From Acidimicrobiales bacterium (GTDB lineage Bacteria; Actinomycetota; Acidimicrobiia; Acidimicrobiales; Poriferisodaliceae), in NCBI GenBank assembly GCA_020631315.1, contig JAHDHM010000148.1, forward strand, positions 1-8,154: DNA of 8,154 nucleotides, in the 5' to 3' direction. The position numbers were made by a program, and so were the translations under genes. The notes beneath the pieces were generated by a model. It saw nothing but the letters and a program-made list of their open reading frames with translations. It had not been told where the DNA came from and did not search any database. Below are positions 7,259-8,154 of this stretch, one piece after another. Every line of letters begins with the position of its first letter. Within the stretch, counting starts at the first letter, position 1.

Positions 7259-7264
7259 AGGCTA
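7259..7264 (-). promoter_or_regulatory. -10 box TAGCCT of a probable leaderless promoter for the split-barrel/DUF3052 operon
   Basis: On the minus strand TAGCCT fits TANNNT. Bases 7258-7253 (6 nt) separate it from the ATG at 7252. This is the third start in the window with identical spacing. There is no Shine-Dalgarno sequence in the short gap, consistent with leaderless translation. No clear -35 is visible. Confidence 0.6.
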
Positions 7265-7297
7265 TGGCCTCGTCTGGCGAAACATCAGCGGACGCGA

Positions 7298-7331
7298 CAC
7301 GGCCGGGACTCCCGAAGGTGTCCCGGCCGTG
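7298..7331 (-). terminator. Perfect 12-bp stem-loop terminator of the ABC permease gene
   Basis: CACGGCCGGGAC (7298-7309) pairs without mismatch with GTCCCGGCCGTG (7320-7331) around a 10-nt loop. This is the strongest RNA hairpin in the window. On the minus strand it begins 44 nt beyond the permease stop codon and lies about 34 bp upstream of the next gene's -10 box, the expected place to end the permease transcript. No long T-tract follows, which is common for intrinsic terminators in high-GC actinobacteria. Confidence 0.75.
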
Positions 7332-7332
7332 C

Positions 7333-7348
7333 CCACCTGAGGGGGTGG
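7333..7348 (-). other. Short secondary hairpin beside the terminator
   Basis: CCACC (7333-7337) pairs with GGTGG (7344-7348) around a 6-nt loop. It sits directly next to the 12-bp terminator stem and may be part of the same termination region. The stem is short, so its role is uncertain. Confidence 0.3.
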
Positions 7349-7352
7349 CTCT

Positions 7353-7370
7353 GTCGACGTTGAGGTCGAC
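7353..7370 (-). other. Paired GTCGAC palindromes just after the permease stop
   Basis: GTCGAC occurs at 7353-7358 and again at 7365-7370, separated by 6 nt. Each copy is its own palindrome, so the two can also pair as a 6-bp stem. The structure begins 5 nt beyond the permease stop and could help end transcription or protect the mRNA 3' end. GTCGAC-like sequence is common in GC-rich coding DNA, so chance is possible. Confidence 0.3.
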
Positions 7371-7374
7371 CGAA

Positions 7375-8154
7375 CTACAGGTGGCTGATCGCGTCGAGCA
7401 CGTTCATGCGGCTCGCCCGCATCGCCGGGTAGATGCCGGCGATCAGACCTGCGATGGCGGCGATCACGATGTACACGATCAGGCTGCCCCACGGCACTGC
7501 GAAGGTGTTCACGATCGACTCCGGCAACGCCGTCACGGCTGCCCAGCCGAACAGCACGCCGACGACGGTGCCGAGGAGCGCACCGAAGACGGCGACGATG
7601 GCCGACTCCCACCGGATCATCGACCCGGCCTGGCTCGAGGTCATGCCCACCGCCCGGAGGAGGCCGATCTCACGAGTGCGCTCGAACACGACGAGCGTCA
7701 TGGTGATGGCGATACCGAGCACGGCGATGAGCAGCGCCAACGCCAGGAAGGCGTTGATGATCACGAGGAACGAGTCGACCTGGCTCTCCTGGCTCTGTCG
7801 GAACTCGGCCTGGCTCTCGACCACGACCTGTGGGAAGTCCTCGGCGATGCCGTCGAGTCGGGCCGTGGCGGCGTCGATCGAGACACCGTCTGCGATCTTC
7901 GCGGCCACGAACAGGTCGGCATCGAGCGTGAAGTACTCGTCCCACGTCGCGATGTCGATCACCCAGTTGCCGAGGATCAGCGGATCGGCGTAGATCGCGG
8001 CGACGGTGAGCGTGGTCGATTCGCCGCTGGCGAAGTCGACGGTGACCGAGTCGCCCGGTCCGACCCCGAGGTCCGCCGCCGGGTCTTCGTGGAGCAGGAT
8101 CGACGAGGTAGTGGCGTCGGTCAACGAGCCGCTGACGACGTCGGGGTCGATCAG
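7375..8154 (-). CDS. ABC transporter permease, FtsX/MacB family, C-terminal part (5' end outside window)
   Basis: The reading frame stays open to the window edge, giving the last 259 residues of a larger membrane protein. The TTG codon at 8122-8124 is not taken as the start, because the frame continues upstream without a stop. The first ~115 residues look like the extracytoplasmic domain of MacB-type permeases, including a typical VGPGDSVTV stretch. A transmembrane helix at about 126-157 follows, then the cytoplasmic FtsX signature ERTREIGLLRAVGM (158-171). Two more helices lie near 184-210 and 223-242. The final motif YPAMRASRMNVLDAI is the usual end of these proteins. Relatives pair with a separate ATPase to move lipids, antibiotics or peptides, or to signal to cell-wall enzymes; the substrate here is unknown. 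The partner ATPase gene is not in this window. Three hairpins follow the stop. Confidence 0.92.
   Translation of the reverse strand: MIDPDVVSGSLTDATTSSILLHEDPAADLGVGPGDSVTVDFASGESTTLTVAAIYADPLILGNWVIDIATWDEYFTLDADLFVAAKIADGVSIDAATARLDGIAEDFPQVVVESQAEFRQSQESQVDSFLVIINAFLALALLIAVLGIAITMTLVVFERTREIGLLRAVGMTSSQAGSMIRWESAIVAVFGALLGTVVGVLFGWAAVTALPESIVNTFAVPWGSLIVYIVIAAIAGLIAGIYPAMRASRMNVLDAISHL

Noticed and set aside
8122..8124. TTG as start codon of the ABC permease
   Set aside because: The frame stays open to the window edge and the visible part lacks the N-terminal transmembrane helix of MacB-type permeases, so the gene is truncated by the window and this TTG is internal.

Overview
The window is high-GC bacterial DNA and looks actinobacterial (Actinomycetota). 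Four things point that way: a DUF3052-family gene, an Rv1155-like split-barrel flavin/F420 protein, an lhr–nei gene pair in the same order as mycobacterial Rv3296–Rv3297, and start codons preceded by a TANNNT -10 box at the exact distance expected for leaderless mRNAs. The exact clade cannot be fixed from this sequence; an acidimicrobial-type or other non-model actinobacterium is possible. The DNA is almost fully coding and shows no insertion sequence, phage, CRISPR or RNA-gene signal.

Layout. Bases 1-66 hold no gene I can identify, only an 11-bp direct repeat and a small hairpin beyond the end of the first gene. A G3E/CobW-type GTP-binding protein is on the minus strand (67-963). A 70-bp divergent spacer separates it from a very long plus-strand gene (1034-5569) for an Lhr-type superfamily 2 helicase of 1511 aa. 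The helicase gene overlaps by 8 nt the start of a Nei/Fpg-family DNA glycosylase (5562-6452). The glycosylase gene ends tail-to-tail with, and overlaps by 26 bp, a minus-strand pair: a split-barrel oxidoreductase-like protein (7252 to 6860), then a DUF3052 protein (6855 to 6427). A 122-bp spacer with three perfect hairpins follows. Last is the 3' part of an FtsX/MacB-type ABC transporter permease on the minus strand, whose 5' end lies beyond the window.

How the genes relate. lhr and nei form a probable DNA-repair operon: a 3'-5' translocating helicase coupled to a base-excision glycosylase. The oxidoreductase-like and DUF3052 genes are probably co-transcribed. The CobW-like GTPase shares only the divergent promoter region with lhr, so a functional link is not shown.

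I do not see a clearly new multi-gene system. The most interesting pattern is that all three genes that appear to have their own promoter carry TAG-N2-T exactly 6 nt before the ATG. Next in interest are the lhr–nei coupling, the antisense overlap of the nei and DUF3052 3' ends, the extra C-terminal tail on the glycosylase, and the hairpin cluster between the permease and its neighbour.
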